This document shows, piece by piece, positions 11,641 through 26,440 of a DNA stretch of 64,000 bases. This DNA is from Theocolax elegans (taxonomy: Eukaryota > Arthropoda > Insecta > Hymenoptera > Cerocephalidae): assembly GCA_026168455.1 (NCBI GenBank), contig CM047425.1, positions 96,971,580 through 97,035,579 on the forward strand, given 5' to 3'. Below the pieces are notes generated by a model. The model saw only the letters and a program-made list of their open reading frames with translations. It was not told the DNA's origin and did not search any database. The position numbers and the translations under genes were made by a program. How positions within the stretch are numbered: the stretch's first letter is position 1; each line of letters begins with the position of its first letter.

Positions 11641-13960
11641 CCTTTCACGAAACAAATTACATGCCTCACCGGTTCCATTTCTTTATAATGCGTAAGTATA
11701 TCCCTATACCTATAATATAATATAATATTACATCCTGCACGAAACTGTCATGCTGCTTGATTTTTCAATTTAATTAATAAATTTTTTTATTCAGTGTATA
11801 TATCCTAACTTGTATTTTACAACAATGTTTGAAAGACGCTGTGATTATATATATATATATATAGGTATACACAATGTTTACAGAAAGAAAAACACGATTG
11901 AATATGAGTGCGTGACGTATATATGCATTCGACGCGTGATTGAAAAGCATTCGTTTCCTACGTAAGAGTAATTCGAAAATAAAATAAATGGAGTTTATTG
12001 ATCACTAGATTTTCCGTTTCTTTTACCGGTGTAATGTCAAAATACTTTGATTAGTTTGTTTAATTCAACAACTATCGTTTGTTGCTTTTTATCGTACCTT
12101 TTTAAAGCCTTTTTTTTATCAATTTTTATACGTTATTCATTTTACATGTATAAAAATGAAATTTTACGTTTTCGAGCGTACGCTTATTCATGAAATCCTA
12201 TATAAGCTTACTCCTCTGTCTGCAATATTTGTAAAAGCAATTTTAGTCTTTTGGTCATCGTATGTATTGTTTCTTTTTTCTTTTTTTTTATAAAATCTCC
12301 AATTTGAAAAATTAAACGACGTATTAAATATTTCATTTGAAAATTAAATAATCTTGAATATAGTTATCAGAGCGTATTGAGAGCAGTTGCCCCAAAATGT
12401 AAATATGATTTCCTTTAGAATTTCAAAGGCACGTGCTGACTTGTACAACATATAACAGAGAACCCGGGTTGCGTGTCTATTTTCCCTTTTCTCCGTTCTT
12501 CCTTTCACTTTTCTTCTTTACTTTTTCTCTATATCTCTCTCTTGTCCTTCATATTAACTATAATGTATATTATCCGTGACGAGTACAAAACAACGAATTT
12601 ACCATATTTCAAGGGCTAAGGGCTCGGTCTTATCTTAAAATTCGTTTGATTAACTCAGATAAGATGGTATTTGATTTATGCGATTTCGTTAAATGTCACT
12701 ATTTTTCTACTTCTTACCGATCTCGTTCGTGCGTAATTCTTGTCCTTTATACAACATACGGTTAATCGTTACCAAAATACTTTCCGTTTCCTTCAAAACT
12801 ACAATATACATTCGATTCGGTTGTATATTTAACTCAAATTATTTCAAAGTAAGAAAGATATCGTATAAACGAACGTTCCTAATGTAGAGAGTATATGAAA
12901 CTTTTCTTTTATAGTTCATTGATAAATTAAATTACTATAGGTATTTCAAGTATTTACATATATGTACTACGAATATTTGATTTCGTATGTATGTTAGCCA
13001 GATGCTTTTTGAAGTTTGGGAATTTGTATTTATAAAATTCTAACTGATATACATATTTAGCACCTTAGCATATCAATTTACGTTTAATAACCGAATTCGA
13101 TTATCCGCATTTAAACAATAATTTAATATTGAAAAAAGCTCGACTAAAATTATTAATTCATGCATGTACATCAAATCACATTTGAATGTCATGACGAAGA
13201 TTATTAATATAAAAAAAAATAAATTCTCCTTGTAGACTCCATGACAAGGTAAACGACAAGGTAAACGAGAATGTCTTTCTTTATGTATAAGATATGTAGT
13301 TTATTTAGTTTTATACATTTTTAAAAGGAAATGTTTGCTATTTTAAACACGTATATTTATAGACTCTTAGGTCATAAAAAAACAGTAGAGACATTAATGA
13401 AAAGTAAGAGATATCACAAAATATAGCATTGTTTTATCCCTATAAAAGTTTTTCTTAATATTATACCAGTAAAATAATTTAAAAGAAAATTTTTTCAAAA
13501 TTCTTCATTTTGTTGTTCAAGTAAAAGTGCTGTTACCAAGAAAATGTAAATATAACAGTTAGAAAGATAAAAATGTTAATTTTTTATTATCGTTATACAG
13601 TTTCTAGTTTTTTTATTATAATGTAGATTATTCTTTGCATTTACATATAATAGAAAATGAAATAATGAAGGGAGAAAAGTTGATACGTAAAATTTATTAA
13701 TTGAATCATTCGAGTTGAGTACTCAATTACATTAATTACTGGTAATATAATATAAATAGTCACAGAGAGGTAAGGCATCACATCAATTTAAAAGTAATCG
13801 AAACGATAAAGAATTAATAAATTTGACCGAGGAATAAATTGATATATGGTGACGAGGAGGAAACGATCTATCAAAAAGCCGTGATAACCGACAATTTGAG
13901 AGTATATATATATATATCGAGCCACAAAACCTTTTTTAATTTTCGTCAATTCTTTTATAT
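11641..13960. other. AT-rich non-coding DNA
   Basis: Contains (TA)n near 11846-11864 and a 12-bp tandem duplication at 13243-13266. Otherwise nothing is recognised. Confidence 0.7.
13243..13266. repeat. Two-copy 12-bp direct tandem repeat
   Basis: GACAAGGTAAAC occurs twice head to tail. Confidence 0.9.
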
Positions 13961-14880
13961 TTTTATTTAGTCTTTATTGGCCGCAGGTAGATCGAAAAAT
14001 ATTTATCCGGGTGCGCGTATTTGGTTTTATATTCGAATCGAGATAAACTACGTACGTTCTCCCCTCTCCCCATTTTCCGTATTTCCCTCATTCCCCCCTC
14101 GAAAAGTTATTCGATTCTCCTCTGTCAATCTTTGTTATGCGCGCATACATCCTAGACGTATACATATATATATATGTGTGTGTGTGTATACATATACATT
14201 GGTATAGGAATTGGAATGCGCGGAGCGTGCGTACACTACGTACATGTACATGTATACATGGAAATGTACATCTGTGTGTATTCTTACGTCTATATGTGCG
14301 CGCATGTGCGTGTGTGTATAATATATACATAGGTGTATACATATACACACACGTCGAGGGAAAAAAGCAATTAGTTAATAGCCGGTCGAGTGAACGAGCG
14401 AGCAAGCGAGCGGGAGAGGCAAAATAGAGTATAAGGGATAGAATGGAAGGGAATAAAAATGAAGCATCCCGGAAAGTACGGGCATGAAAATTCGAACCGC
14501 AAACAGTGAGATAAATTGGCCAAACAGCCGGCCGTCACGCGCGCGTTACATCGACGAGCCAGAAAATGAAATGCGCGAAACCGTTTCGTGTGTGCCTTGC
14601 TTTTTTTCTTTGTCGTTTTTTTTTCTCGTCGTTTTCCGGAGCTTCGCACACGCAAACCCGCGCGCTTTCTCCAGAGTATATCGGACCGTTTAACTTAAAT
14701 GTCCCAATAATTAATGCCGTTTATATACGGTCAAACGTTAATCGGACGTTCAATTTGATTACGAGCAATCGTCGGAGGATATACCGTTCGCACATTCGAC
14801 TTCTCGCTCATTATTCTTTTCGACCATTTTCCCGTTATCTCTCGCGAATAAACTTTTACGCGCTCTGCCGCTAAAAATGT
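13961..14880. other. Mixed region with alternating purine-pyrimidine block
   Basis: 14130-14350 is dominated by alternating TA, TG, CA and CG steps, including GT runs and palindromic ACATGT/TATACATATA words. A GA-tinged GC-richer segment follows to 14650. The opposed open frames on both strands here come from the repeats. Confidence 0.55.
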
Positions 14881-15041
14881 AGCGAACACGTTGAACATTC
14901 GACAAAATTAATTTTTTACTACAAGTATACGTTATCAATTGGATCTTTGTGGACGTACCTATAACGATGTTTCAATATGTGTTAAATTTTTCATATTGTT
15001 ATACTGTTATCGTAGACGAATCTCTCTTAAACTTTGTTACG

Positions 15042-15068
15042 AGTTACTACACACAAAGTGTAGTAACT
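15042..15068. repeat. Perfect 11-bp inverted repeat (hairpin)
   Basis: AGTTACTACAC at 15042-15052 and its complement at 15058-15068 are separated by a five-base loop. Confidence 0.9.
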
Positions 15069-15480
15069 AAAAATAACCGAATAAATATTTATTTACAAAC
15101 TAAATAACTAACATACTTATATGTCGATACGATCAGAATACAAGAAGATGTCCTTTGAATGTCACGGTCGTGGATAAACTGAAATGTTATTTTACCGTGA
15201 TTGCAGATGTCACATCGGATGCTATAGGACTTCGATTCTTTTTTCCACCGATCGGCGACTCTTTTGGTTAAAACGAATATTTTGACGGTCATAACAATAT
15301 ACATATATATGTATGTATGTATGTATAGACAGTGCCTCGTCAACCGAATAGATATACTTGATTGTCGAATGCTTGCTTATGCAATCGGATATAATGCAAT
15401 ACACAATACTATGAAATGTATTTCGGTCCCTCTGGCAATACGCTATGCGATTTGGATAACAAAAATGATTTTAGAAAATT
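15069..15480. other. AT-rich non-coding DNA
   Basis: Short TATG repeat near 15306-15325; nothing else is seen. Confidence 0.6.
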
Positions 15481-16300
15481 ACGAACCAGTTGGGAGAGAA
15501 GAGAAGAGTGACGCTCGACGCTCGGTACATCCCGAAAAGAAGATAAATGACTTTAGAGTAACGCGTTGATCGGTCAGCCTCGTTAGCGGTCCAGCCAACT
15601 TTTACTTTCGCTGTAATGGACAAATTACAATTTAATGGGCGATTAATTAATGCGTATTCGCGAGCAGGGGTTGCTCTGTAACGAGGATTCGTTTTATAAC
15701 GTATGGTTCAAACGTATACGAATAATAATCATAAAAGTGTTCGTATTCACTCAGAGATACAAGAAAGAAGTTTTATATCACGCTGATATACGAATGGGTA
15801 TTCGATAAGCAAAAACTGATTGATCGATCACGTTTGATGGACTGACTCGCGGTGCAGAGAAACTTCTGCGTAGTTCGGGAGGTCTACGAGGGTCACGCAT
15901 CTGACCTTTGGGTCGATGCCGAGGAGAGTAACGAGCCGGGCTCCCTATACGTTTTGTTTTCCGTGCACCGCCCCGGTGCACCGATAATATGCCCGGCTCA
16001 GTCGCGGACTTCCCCTGCGGTCTCTATCCCAATTGTCGGCGGAAGAGCCTCGTTAACCTCTCTCTCTCTCGCTCTCTCTCTCTCTCTTTGCCTTTGTCTC
16101 TCTTCTCTTTTGACCGAATCAAATCGAGGTGGAGAGAGATCAGCCGAGATTTAACCGAGTCTCGGGGCGTTTGCGCATGATGCTCGCTTTGGGCCTCTAT
16201 GCTTACACTCGAGAGCGAAGAGGGACGATACGATTGCCACGGGCATGTACGCCGATTCGCCGCGATTTCTTTTACTTCACCCGACCGATCCTGTGCGAAT
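15481..16300. other. GC-richer island with CT tract
   Basis: CpG-rich sequence, densest at 15840-16050, is followed by a (CT)n run at 16058-16087. A 100-codon + frame (15852-16154) crosses it but shows no domain and runs into the repeat. Probably regulatory or neutral. Confidence 0.45.
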
Positions 16301-17750
16301 GACCGGCAAATGAGTCAATCAACCGATATATCGCTCTGTTATTTCTCATTTACTACAGTGTATCTATACGACTCAATCTCGTATATGGATCCTAATCTTT
16401 ACAGTGCAATCATTGAAAAGCAAAGACCGAGTCAGCGAAAATAATAATAATTAAAATAGGTAATACGAAACTAATAGAACAAAAATTAAGCTTATTTATA
16501 TAAAAAAATTAAAAATTAATTATTAGTTATTTTATTTCGATATTATATTATCCATTAATAAAATAACTCGTTACTTATAAATGTGCACTTATTATAGTAA
16601 CCGTTTAAATGATAAATGCCACCTGGATAATTTAGTAACAATACAACTGGATTCGAACTAAAAAAAATATGAAAAGTAGTCAATAAATATGATCAACGGA
16701 AGCCGATATTTTATCCACAATATCGGTGTATATTGCAAGTTTTTCTATACTCTTTCATATGCTTTGTATTTTTATGTACTTTTTGTGCTTTTTTTTATTA
16801 AATAAACTCTTCAGCATATTGCGCGCTATCAACATTTTTATTAAGTAATCCTTTATTATTGTATTTTTTTAATCAATTTTTTTATTACATTGTACTGTAC
16901 AATGCGATTTATATTATTTAATACAAAAAAATTTGAAATATATTATACTTAGTAATTCAATACAAATTCAATATTCCAGTCAATCATATGAAAATACCGT
17001 AAAGCTAATAAACAAGTTGAAATAATTTTACATAATTTTTAAGAGATCTATTTGAATTACATTCATTTATGAAATATATATTTATTTGAACAGCAAATCT
17101 TTATGTAATATGTTTTTAACGATTTTGACATTCTTTGGCTGTTACATTAATGACATATTGTACATAAAACTAGACTACGAATACCAATTAATTTTGGTTC
17201 AATCGTCAATTACAATTTTATTTGTGTGTGTTTTATATACGTACTATTTATTAGATAACAATGCCTATAATTTAATAAGCATTGAGTAATAATCACATTA
17301 TCAATGTATAAAAGGAGAATACGTTAACGAGAATTATGTATACATGTGTGGAAAACGAGTTTTCTAAAGTACCGATGCTTTATATCGGAAAGCAATCGAT
17401 GATGGTCAATAAGTGAAATAAATGTCATAAGGAATAAGCATTCCCAGGTGGTGGGTACGGGTTACTTTTTCTTTTCACGGCGAACCACAATAAGTCTATT
17501 TTCATTCGAAATCGCCTATTGACAGAACGCAACCTAGGGAAATCGATGTCGCGCCTCGTTAAAAAAAAATACAAAAAAAAAAGAAAGAAAGAAACGACCG
17601 TCAGTATTGTTTTTTATCACAGTGAACCAGCCGTATTTTGCCGTCCCCCCATGGTTCTTTCATTCGCCATTAAAATGCTTCGATTCGACGTTAACAAAGA
17701 GTGAAATGGCCGTCGAACGAAATTTGGCGACATTTATATACATATCCATA

Positions 17751-17778
17751 CAATCGGGCAACAATCGGGCAACAATCG
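17751..17778. repeat. 11-bp tandem repeat, about 2.5 copies
   Basis: Unit CAATCGGGCAA, two full copies plus CAATCG. Confidence 0.9.
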
Positions 17779-19012
17779 TTCGCTCTTTTTTTTACCTTTA
17801 TATTTACTTTGCTTACTAGGTTACAGATCGATATTAATGAGTAACTAACCAGTTTGCGTTTTAATATAATGCTTCAGGTATAATTTGTGATAATTGACTA
17901 CGGTACGCTCAAATATTTATATCGTTATAAAGGAAGATTATTTATCAACAAGAATGCCGGGGAAGCTTATTTGAATTATACCGTGTGTATATATATGTAT
18001 ACACGTTTACACACACACATCGAGCGATAAAGCGGTATAGGATGTATTTCATTGTCATTAGTAATTACTCGACATTAAAGAGACGAGAGTGTCATCGGAA
18101 GGTGACTGATATTATAATTGTATACATACATTTATAAAGTAGACATCCTTTAGCGTCTCCGCAATTATAATAATTTCTCAAATGAATTTTGTCCGACGTT
18201 AAAAGATTAATTACTTTTCGTTCACATATATATATCGCGCATTTATAATTGCTTATTAATTGCTATTTCGACCGCTAAGCCATTCATAAGATTAATACAG
18301 TTTTTATATTTCATAATTACTACGTGCAATAGATTTATTGCTCGACATTTATCAGTGACCGTAGTCCAATTGAAAACATACCATTTACTACATAAATACT
18401 TGATTGGATTTGACGAAACGCGTTCCCTCACACATTTCCGTATACTTGAATATAACCTTTTCTTCTATATACATTCAATTTTGAAAATTTTCCATTAAAC
18501 GAGATAACTTAAGTGGATCAAGTTTATCTACAGCGAAATATCTAGTTATATATATATAGAATAACGTATCGTTACCGTAACATATGCTCCGACTATATTT
18601 ATGTAATGGATTTACCAAGAGAATAACGTTAAGAAAAGAATCTTTGAGTGCTTGTAATTATATAGTGTTCGTTTAATGTATCAGGAGGTATACGGCAACC
18701 CACATAATTTATGATGTAACTGCTAAACGTAAGATCTATAATGACACTGTGTGTACGTGTGCGCGCGTGTGTGTGTTTGTAAGTGTGTATATACTCGTTC
18801 GTTTTGATAAATATACCGGTTGGACAATTAATGGGGGTTCCGTTTACGTGTTGCGGTATACTCGAAAACAATTTCCTCTTAATATATAATACATAAGAGT
18901 ATGCAGAGATTGCTAGATATCGTACTTTAGATAAATCTATCGACGATCTAGTTATTAATAATGAATTTTGAATTGCACTTTCTTACGTCGCCCGTAATAT
19001 CTTTAGTCAACG

Positions 19013-19038
19013 TATATATATATATATATATATATATA
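19013..19038. repeat. (TA)13 microsatellite
   Basis: Perfect TA run about 500 bases before the GC-rich Ace block. Confidence 0.95.
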
Positions 19039-19770
19039 CCCTTACCAGGGTGATCCTTAATGACTAGAGTGTATAGCGTGTCTACAAATTAAATATTACG
19101 TTGAATTTTTAAATTTTAAATCCATTTGCGGAATCTTGAAGAGGTAACGATGTTAGATATCTTGGACAATTTTTATAATTAACTGGTGCTATTTCGTTTT
19201 GTAACCGTTCTCTCAAGGTTCTTTTTAATTAAACACATTTTTTTATGTATATTTATAAAAGTTCTAAAATACTTTAGTTGCGAAATGGAACAACAGTATG
19301 GTAGCGCAAAGCAAATGAATATATATTAGATGAATATATAGAGGATTTAGACTCAATGTAATTATATACTCTTCTTGAATATTGTTGAAATAAATCCAAG
19401 TAATCTAGCGTTATTCTGTTTCATTCAAAGTGAATGGAACGATAGGTCATTATCGTTAGTAGGTATTATTATGCAAGACTATATCTGTGGAAGTGGAAAA
19501 AGGTTGATCCAGGTTTGTGAGAAAGAGAGAGAGCGGGTGAGATACGTCTAGCGGAAGGTGCGGGGGCGAGGGAGAGAGAGAGAGAGAGAGAGAAAGAGGA
19601 GCTCCAAGAGAAGAGCGGTAGCGGGTATACACCCAACCGAACGAACCGAACGGTGGCGACGCGGCTGCAGGAGCATTACGGGACGGGACGTAGGTACATA
19701 CGCGCGCGCGCTGCGCGATACCACCACCCGGACGCGGCGAAGGAGAGAACGCGAGACCGAGCACCGAGGG

Positions 19771-19831
19771 CGCAGGCACGCAGGCAAGCAGGCAGGCAGG
19801 CAGGCAGAGAGGCAGGCAGTGAGGCAGGCAG
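19771..19831. repeat. CAGG/CAGA tetranucleotide repeat
   Basis: Imperfect tandem GCAG/CAGG units with interruptions lie about 600 bases upstream of the Ace ATG, within the GC-rich block. Confidence 0.9.
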
Positions 19832-19887
19832 AGCCCCGTAGGGGGAGGAGGCGGAGGAGGAGGTTGGGAAGGAGCGCGACGGAGCGA

Positions 19888-19912
19888 GGGAGGGAGGAGG
19901 GGTGGGGCGGGG
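19888..19912 (+). other. G-quadruplex-capable G-run cluster upstream of Ace
   Basis: Five runs of three or four G (19888-19890, 19892-19894, 19899-19902, 19904-19907, 19909-19912) are separated by one to four bases. This satisfies the usual four-run quadruplex pattern on the sense strand, so it could fold in DNA or in a leader transcript. Confidence 0.7.
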
Positions 19913-19920
19913 AGGCGAGG

Positions 19921-19924
<4 letters not shown>

Positions 19925-19952
<28 letters not shown>
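19925..19952. repeat. (GA)n microsatellite
   Basis: Near-perfect GA dinucleotide run in the Ace upstream block; a second lies at 19572-19593. GAGA-type sequences are known targets of GAGA factor and CLAMP in flies. Confidence 0.95.
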
Positions 19953-20149
19953 ACTCGCTCGCGACCACCTCGGAGCCACGGGCGCGATCAGTCGACCCCG
20001 TGCAACGCGGCACGCTGGCCGCCACGGCGTTCCGCTGACGTACGTACGTTCGTAGATCGTGCAAGACAGTTGTTCGAGTCGGTAGCTCCTTGCGCTCGTG
20101 ACACGCGTCCCCGCCTTGAAATTCGCGCCCTCGCTCCCGGAGGAGTGCG

Positions 20150-20155
20150 ATGTAA
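20150..20155 (+). promoter_or_regulatory. Start-stop uORF (ATGTAA) in the putative Ace leader
   Basis: An ATG is followed immediately by TAA, 261 bases upstream of the Ace ATG. If this stretch is in the mRNA it is a minimal start-stop element, a class known to stall ribosomes and lower initiation downstream. It is irrelevant if the leader is spliced into 20406. Confidence 0.3.
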
Positions 20156-21637
<1,482 letters not shown>

Positions 21638-21639
21638 TA

Positions 21640-24600
21640 ACCAATTGGTCGATTTAACTAATTATCGCGAGATGCTTTATTGTTATAACAAATATTGTAC
21701 AAATCGATCGCGCGTCTAAAATTATCAGACATCGACATCGACCAAGTTATAGTATCGCGATTCCAATTAGTCTTTAAATTAATCGTAGCAAAACTTTTAT
21801 TGTACGTCTTAACCGAATAGGTCGATAAGATTGTTTACTTCTTGACGCGTAATAAGTTCAGCGATTATTTAAATTTTTGGAAATTAAATGGATACATCGA
21901 ATTTACGGTACACATTGGAAATTATAATTATCTTTTCTCTTCTAATTACCTCTCAATTAGTATTTATAATGAAGACTAACTGCGTTTATTTTTTCTTTCA
22001 ACCTTGGTTATAGTTTTATTATCTGTTAAAAACATTTTTAATTACAATATTAATTATGCGCAAAATTTACCTTTCTCTACAGTAGCCACATATATTGCTT
22101 ATATGTAATGAAAATTTTTAATTGCAGTTAGATATATGATAAAAATAGCTTTTAAGATGATTATATAAATTATGTAAAACATATCCGTAAGAATATTGGT
22201 TTTATTAAGGAAATTTCAGTAAAAAAGAGTATGTAACCATTTGTAAGTCAAAGGTAAATTTTACTTAAACATTTATTCGCTTTAATTCTTAGATGGCCTA
22301 TCCCTATTTCGCTTTATAGTCTGCAGTATAGAACAAAATGACTATTATGTGACAGGTATATGATATATAAAAAGCTTTAGTTATTCTTTTTTTAGTGCAA
22401 TTTTTTTTATTTAAATTCTGTTTGCACATTACATTTAATTTCCAATTGTGGTAAAAAATAATGGGATAATATGAAACTTACGTAAAATGGAAAAGATGTG
22501 TATAGTAGCTTCATTAAACTATATATGCAAATTATTAGAAAACAACTTTTTCATACATTTTTTACATTACCGAATCGATTTAAAATAATATGCAATCATT
22601 ATTTGCAATTGTGTAATCAATTTCATGATAAGCCAGAATTCATTTTTCAATTTTCTTTTTTGCAAATCACCTTTATTCATACACGATCGTTACTAATTAT
22701 CTTTAATAAGGCGATCCAAGTATATCAATTATTGAACGTGAAATTGGTAATTACACCAGACTAAGTCATCTGTAATCGATACTCCTTTTTTTGACTCTTC
22801 AATTTTACCCCAGTATTAAATATTGCGTAGTTAAAATACGCTACCGTAAATAAATAAATAATAAAATATTCGTACGAATTTTCGGATCTACGAGAGTGCA
22901 AGTGATCCAGTGTTAAAAAATATAATTTACTGTAGACGTCGATTGACCAACTGAGTTGAACAATTATTGAAGTACAAATAAGTGAAATGCACGTGCACAA
23001 ATTATTTCGTAAACTTTTCCTTCGACTGACCTAGGTGCACACACATACACCTCCACATAACTAAACGAAGATCGGACAAGCGGTTATACTATGCTTATAG
23101 AGTGAGAATGGCTTTACACTGTAATATTAGTTTCCTCTTTGAAAGCGTTTACTATAGGACAGGTATTTTACCTTTAAAGATATATCACATTATACGAGGT
23201 AAAATGTTTCAGTGTGTCATCATCTACATTCGAGGGTTAAGTTAAACGTTTTAAACCGAATGTAAACAAACCTATGGCTAACCATTATTATTGTAAATCT
23301 TGGACATTTAAATAGTGTATAAAATTTTATTTTCTACATATATAACTGAAAATTATATAAAACATATTGTAAATATTTTTATGCGTTCTCGCTCGTTAAC
23401 AAAACGGAAAATGATTGATATCGAATAAAAGCGTTCGCTTCGGCATGTATGGAACAATCTGCAATCCATTGCACTTGTTTAAAAAAGAAACAACGTGACA
23501 ATGAACAAAAATATATAACCCGTTGGTGTAGTGGTATTGAACAATGTTTGTTTAACCCCCTCATAGAACCACCTCGAACTAACACTACTATCTCTATACA
23601 GGTTCAAAAGAGAAAGTGCAATTTTCGATCGCACCTTCACGTGAGAACGTACATATAACAAAGACCATAATTCACTGGAAAAGATAAGAGATGTCGATAT
23701 AAAATTTACCGTATAAATCAAATTTGTTCGACGTATGTATGTGCGTGTGTGTGTGTGTGTGTGTGTGTGAGTGTGTACGAGCGCGCACGCGTGTGTATGC
23801 GGATGAATGTGTATAGAAACTAAAAATCAACTGAATGTTTTATCTTATCGACTTTATATCGACTGCTAAAAACGCATAAATTATTAAATTTCGTTATTAT
23901 CGCATTTATAAGTTTTTGTAAGTTTACTTTTGTGTTGTTGTATATATAGATAGAAATAGATGTATTTACATTGTTATTACGATAAATCCGTATTTAAAAC
24001 CTGTTTTATATGGATATATACTATACATGCACTGTGTGTGCGATTGTACAATATAGTGCGAGCTATACACAGTCGTGATAATGATAGTACACCTAGTAAG
24101 GACTATTGTGGGATTAATAAAGAAAAATTTGAACTCTTCGTGACAAGATTCGGAAAGTAAACTCCCATATATAGTAGAGGTGTTAGAATCGTATATATTG
24201 CGCTGTTTGTATTTTCGTCGAAATGCGATCTTAATTCTGAAGTTGGATACACATAGTTCCTTATGTGCAACGAGATTCCGACGGTCTTAATAAAGTCCAA
24301 TTTAATAATTGTCACATGTTCAGAAAAGTTTAAAATCAATTTATTTAGTTTGACAAATAACATTTTTTTATAGGAAGCACTTATATTTAAAAATTGGAAA
24401 AGAGATCATTTAGGATTATATTTGCGTCAACATCAAATAAATTTACAACGAAATTGAATTAGTAACTGTAATTATTCGACGAAATTCAAATGGCAAATTA
24501 TTAATTTCCAGGCAAAAACTAACAACTTTATATTATATTCAATTTCTGCTTATTAATGTAAACATTAAAATCGAATATAAATCAGTCTGAGGGAGTAAAG

Positions 24601-25900
24601 TGAGAAATCGTCCTAAGATAATTAATAAATAAGACACAACGATTAACGTTAATGCCAAATAAATAGATTCGTTCGCTCGGTGAACCTTATAACGACGGTT
24701 AGCTATAAACTACCATCGCCGTACCGCGTCGATAAATAAACACCTTGTGCCTCACAACAGAAACTCAGAGAACCACGCACGTACACAATATCCGAATAAG
24801 TAATGTTCGAAAATACAAGTCACCTTGCTTTTCCTCACGCGATAATTTAAACGAAAGAACACGGACATCTTCCCACCTGACGACGCGTTTGGCATCTCGA
24901 AACCAAGTGTCAACATTTCTTTTATTGCAGGCAACGTCTCACTGCATCCGTCTTAACCCTCTCAGGTGGCGTTAACTATATACGTGTATCTCACGCTTGA
25001 GTTTTACTTTATCACTCCAGTATACCTCTAATACACGAGTCGATTTTTGGTTATGCACGGGTAGCGCTTCGGAATATATTTCTCATATTTTCTAGGTATA
25101 CTGGACATTTTATGTATACGCAATTTTGTAGACACAATAATACGTGCCGAATAAAAATACCCGTCGATGATTCAAAGTTGTACTAATAAAAAATAAATAT
25201 TTAAAAAGCGGTTACAAGCGCGAACGAATTTGAACTAAATATAGTTATTGTAATTTTATTTGCGGTATAAGTAACAAACGTCAATTAGCATTATAAGAGC
25301 TTATTATTATTGTTTCCCGGCATTACCGATTGTTTTCGAAAATGTACGAATAGTAGGTTAAACGAGACTGTTTAGAATTTGAATAAACAGTTAGCGTAAA
25401 CGATAATAATTATTTACCGCAAATTGTCTATGTGTTTATCCATACGATTGTGTTATTGTGTTGTTTAAGCTCGCTTCTCCAACAGTCCCGTAACCGTTGT
25501 ATCAAGATTAGTAACTTTGGTAGAGTAGGAGTAGTAGAACGTTACGTAATTCGGCAAATATAAAGACAATGACAAAGACAAAGGGAATCGATACTTTAAC
25601 ACGATTATACGTATTACAAATTTGCGAGTGTTGCGCCGTTTTTAACGACGGCCATTCAGAAAACATCGATAAATCAGCATGCATCCGATAAAATGGACAA
25701 AGGAGCAATTGAATCGTTGAATGAAGTGTATAGGAAAAAAAAGCTCTTATGTACGTGTCGAACGGATCGAAGTATACTGGATCGCTAAACGTTATCGTGG
25801 AGTCAATTGCGAAATATTAATGGACGCGTTGTAAAGGAAAGAAAAGGAAAACAAAGGGAACGCGAGTAAATAAAAGAGGAGAGTAAAAGTAGAGGTAATT
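21640..25900. other. AT-rich intronic DNA
   Basis: No exon, RNA gene or intact element is seen. A GT run lies at 23741-23776. The TGGTGTAGTGG word near 23524 recalls a tRNA A-box but has no matching B-box or stems. Confidence 0.65.
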
Positions 25901-26341
25901 CCTTAAAGAGGATTTGGTACAATTACAAAGGGATTTCCCGTATATGGAAGCGCCGGAGGTCGGTGGTCGAGGCAAAAGTGTCGGCGGGCAAGCGGCGTCG
26001 TCGGTCCCGATTATCCCATGCAAATTGCGCCGTGGATACACGGTAGCAAGTAAGGCCAGCGGGGTGACCCGCTGCGCGACACGACGATAATACACTGGTG
26101 CTACGTTCCACATACATATATAGTGTATATGCATATATACGCGAGCGAGGTGGCGCGCGCGACCAGCCCGTCAGATGCACGTCTACGCCGTACGGAGGCA
26201 TTTAATTACGGTGGTTATTGCGGTCCGTAAACCGGTGATAAAAAGCTCTTCCGGTGCCGCTACGCTGACGCGGACGCAAAGAAGAATCGCCCGATACCGT
26301 TCGCTCTCTACGCAAGCCTTTGTGTGTGACTGCGAGTATGT

Positions 26342-26378
<37 letters not shown>

Positions 26379-26440
26379 TGTGTGTGTTACCGTGTTACCC
26401 TATTGCGCGATTCGCGCTTGACATTCGGTGTAAATGGTTA
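25901..26440. promoter_or_regulatory. GC-rich intronic island ending in a (GT)n tract
   Basis: CpG-rich sequence (25940-26320) is followed by a long GT run (26344-26388). The open frames lack any recognisable domain. Candidate enhancer, inferred from composition and location only. Confidence 0.3.
26344..26388. repeat. (GT)n microsatellite
   Basis: Long TG/GT dinucleotide run with GGG interruptions. Confidence 0.95.

Larger units (their letters stand above)
16301..19500. other. AT-rich non-coding DNA between island and Ace promoter block
   Basis: Includes an 11-bp tandem repeat (17751-17778), a GT/CG run (18748-18780) and (TA)13 (19013-19038). No gene or RNA is recognised. Confidence 0.65.

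Noticed and set aside
23521..23600. tRNA-like A-box word TGGTGTAGTGG
   Set aside because: No proper B-box, acceptor stem or anticodon arm can be folded from the following 70 bases.
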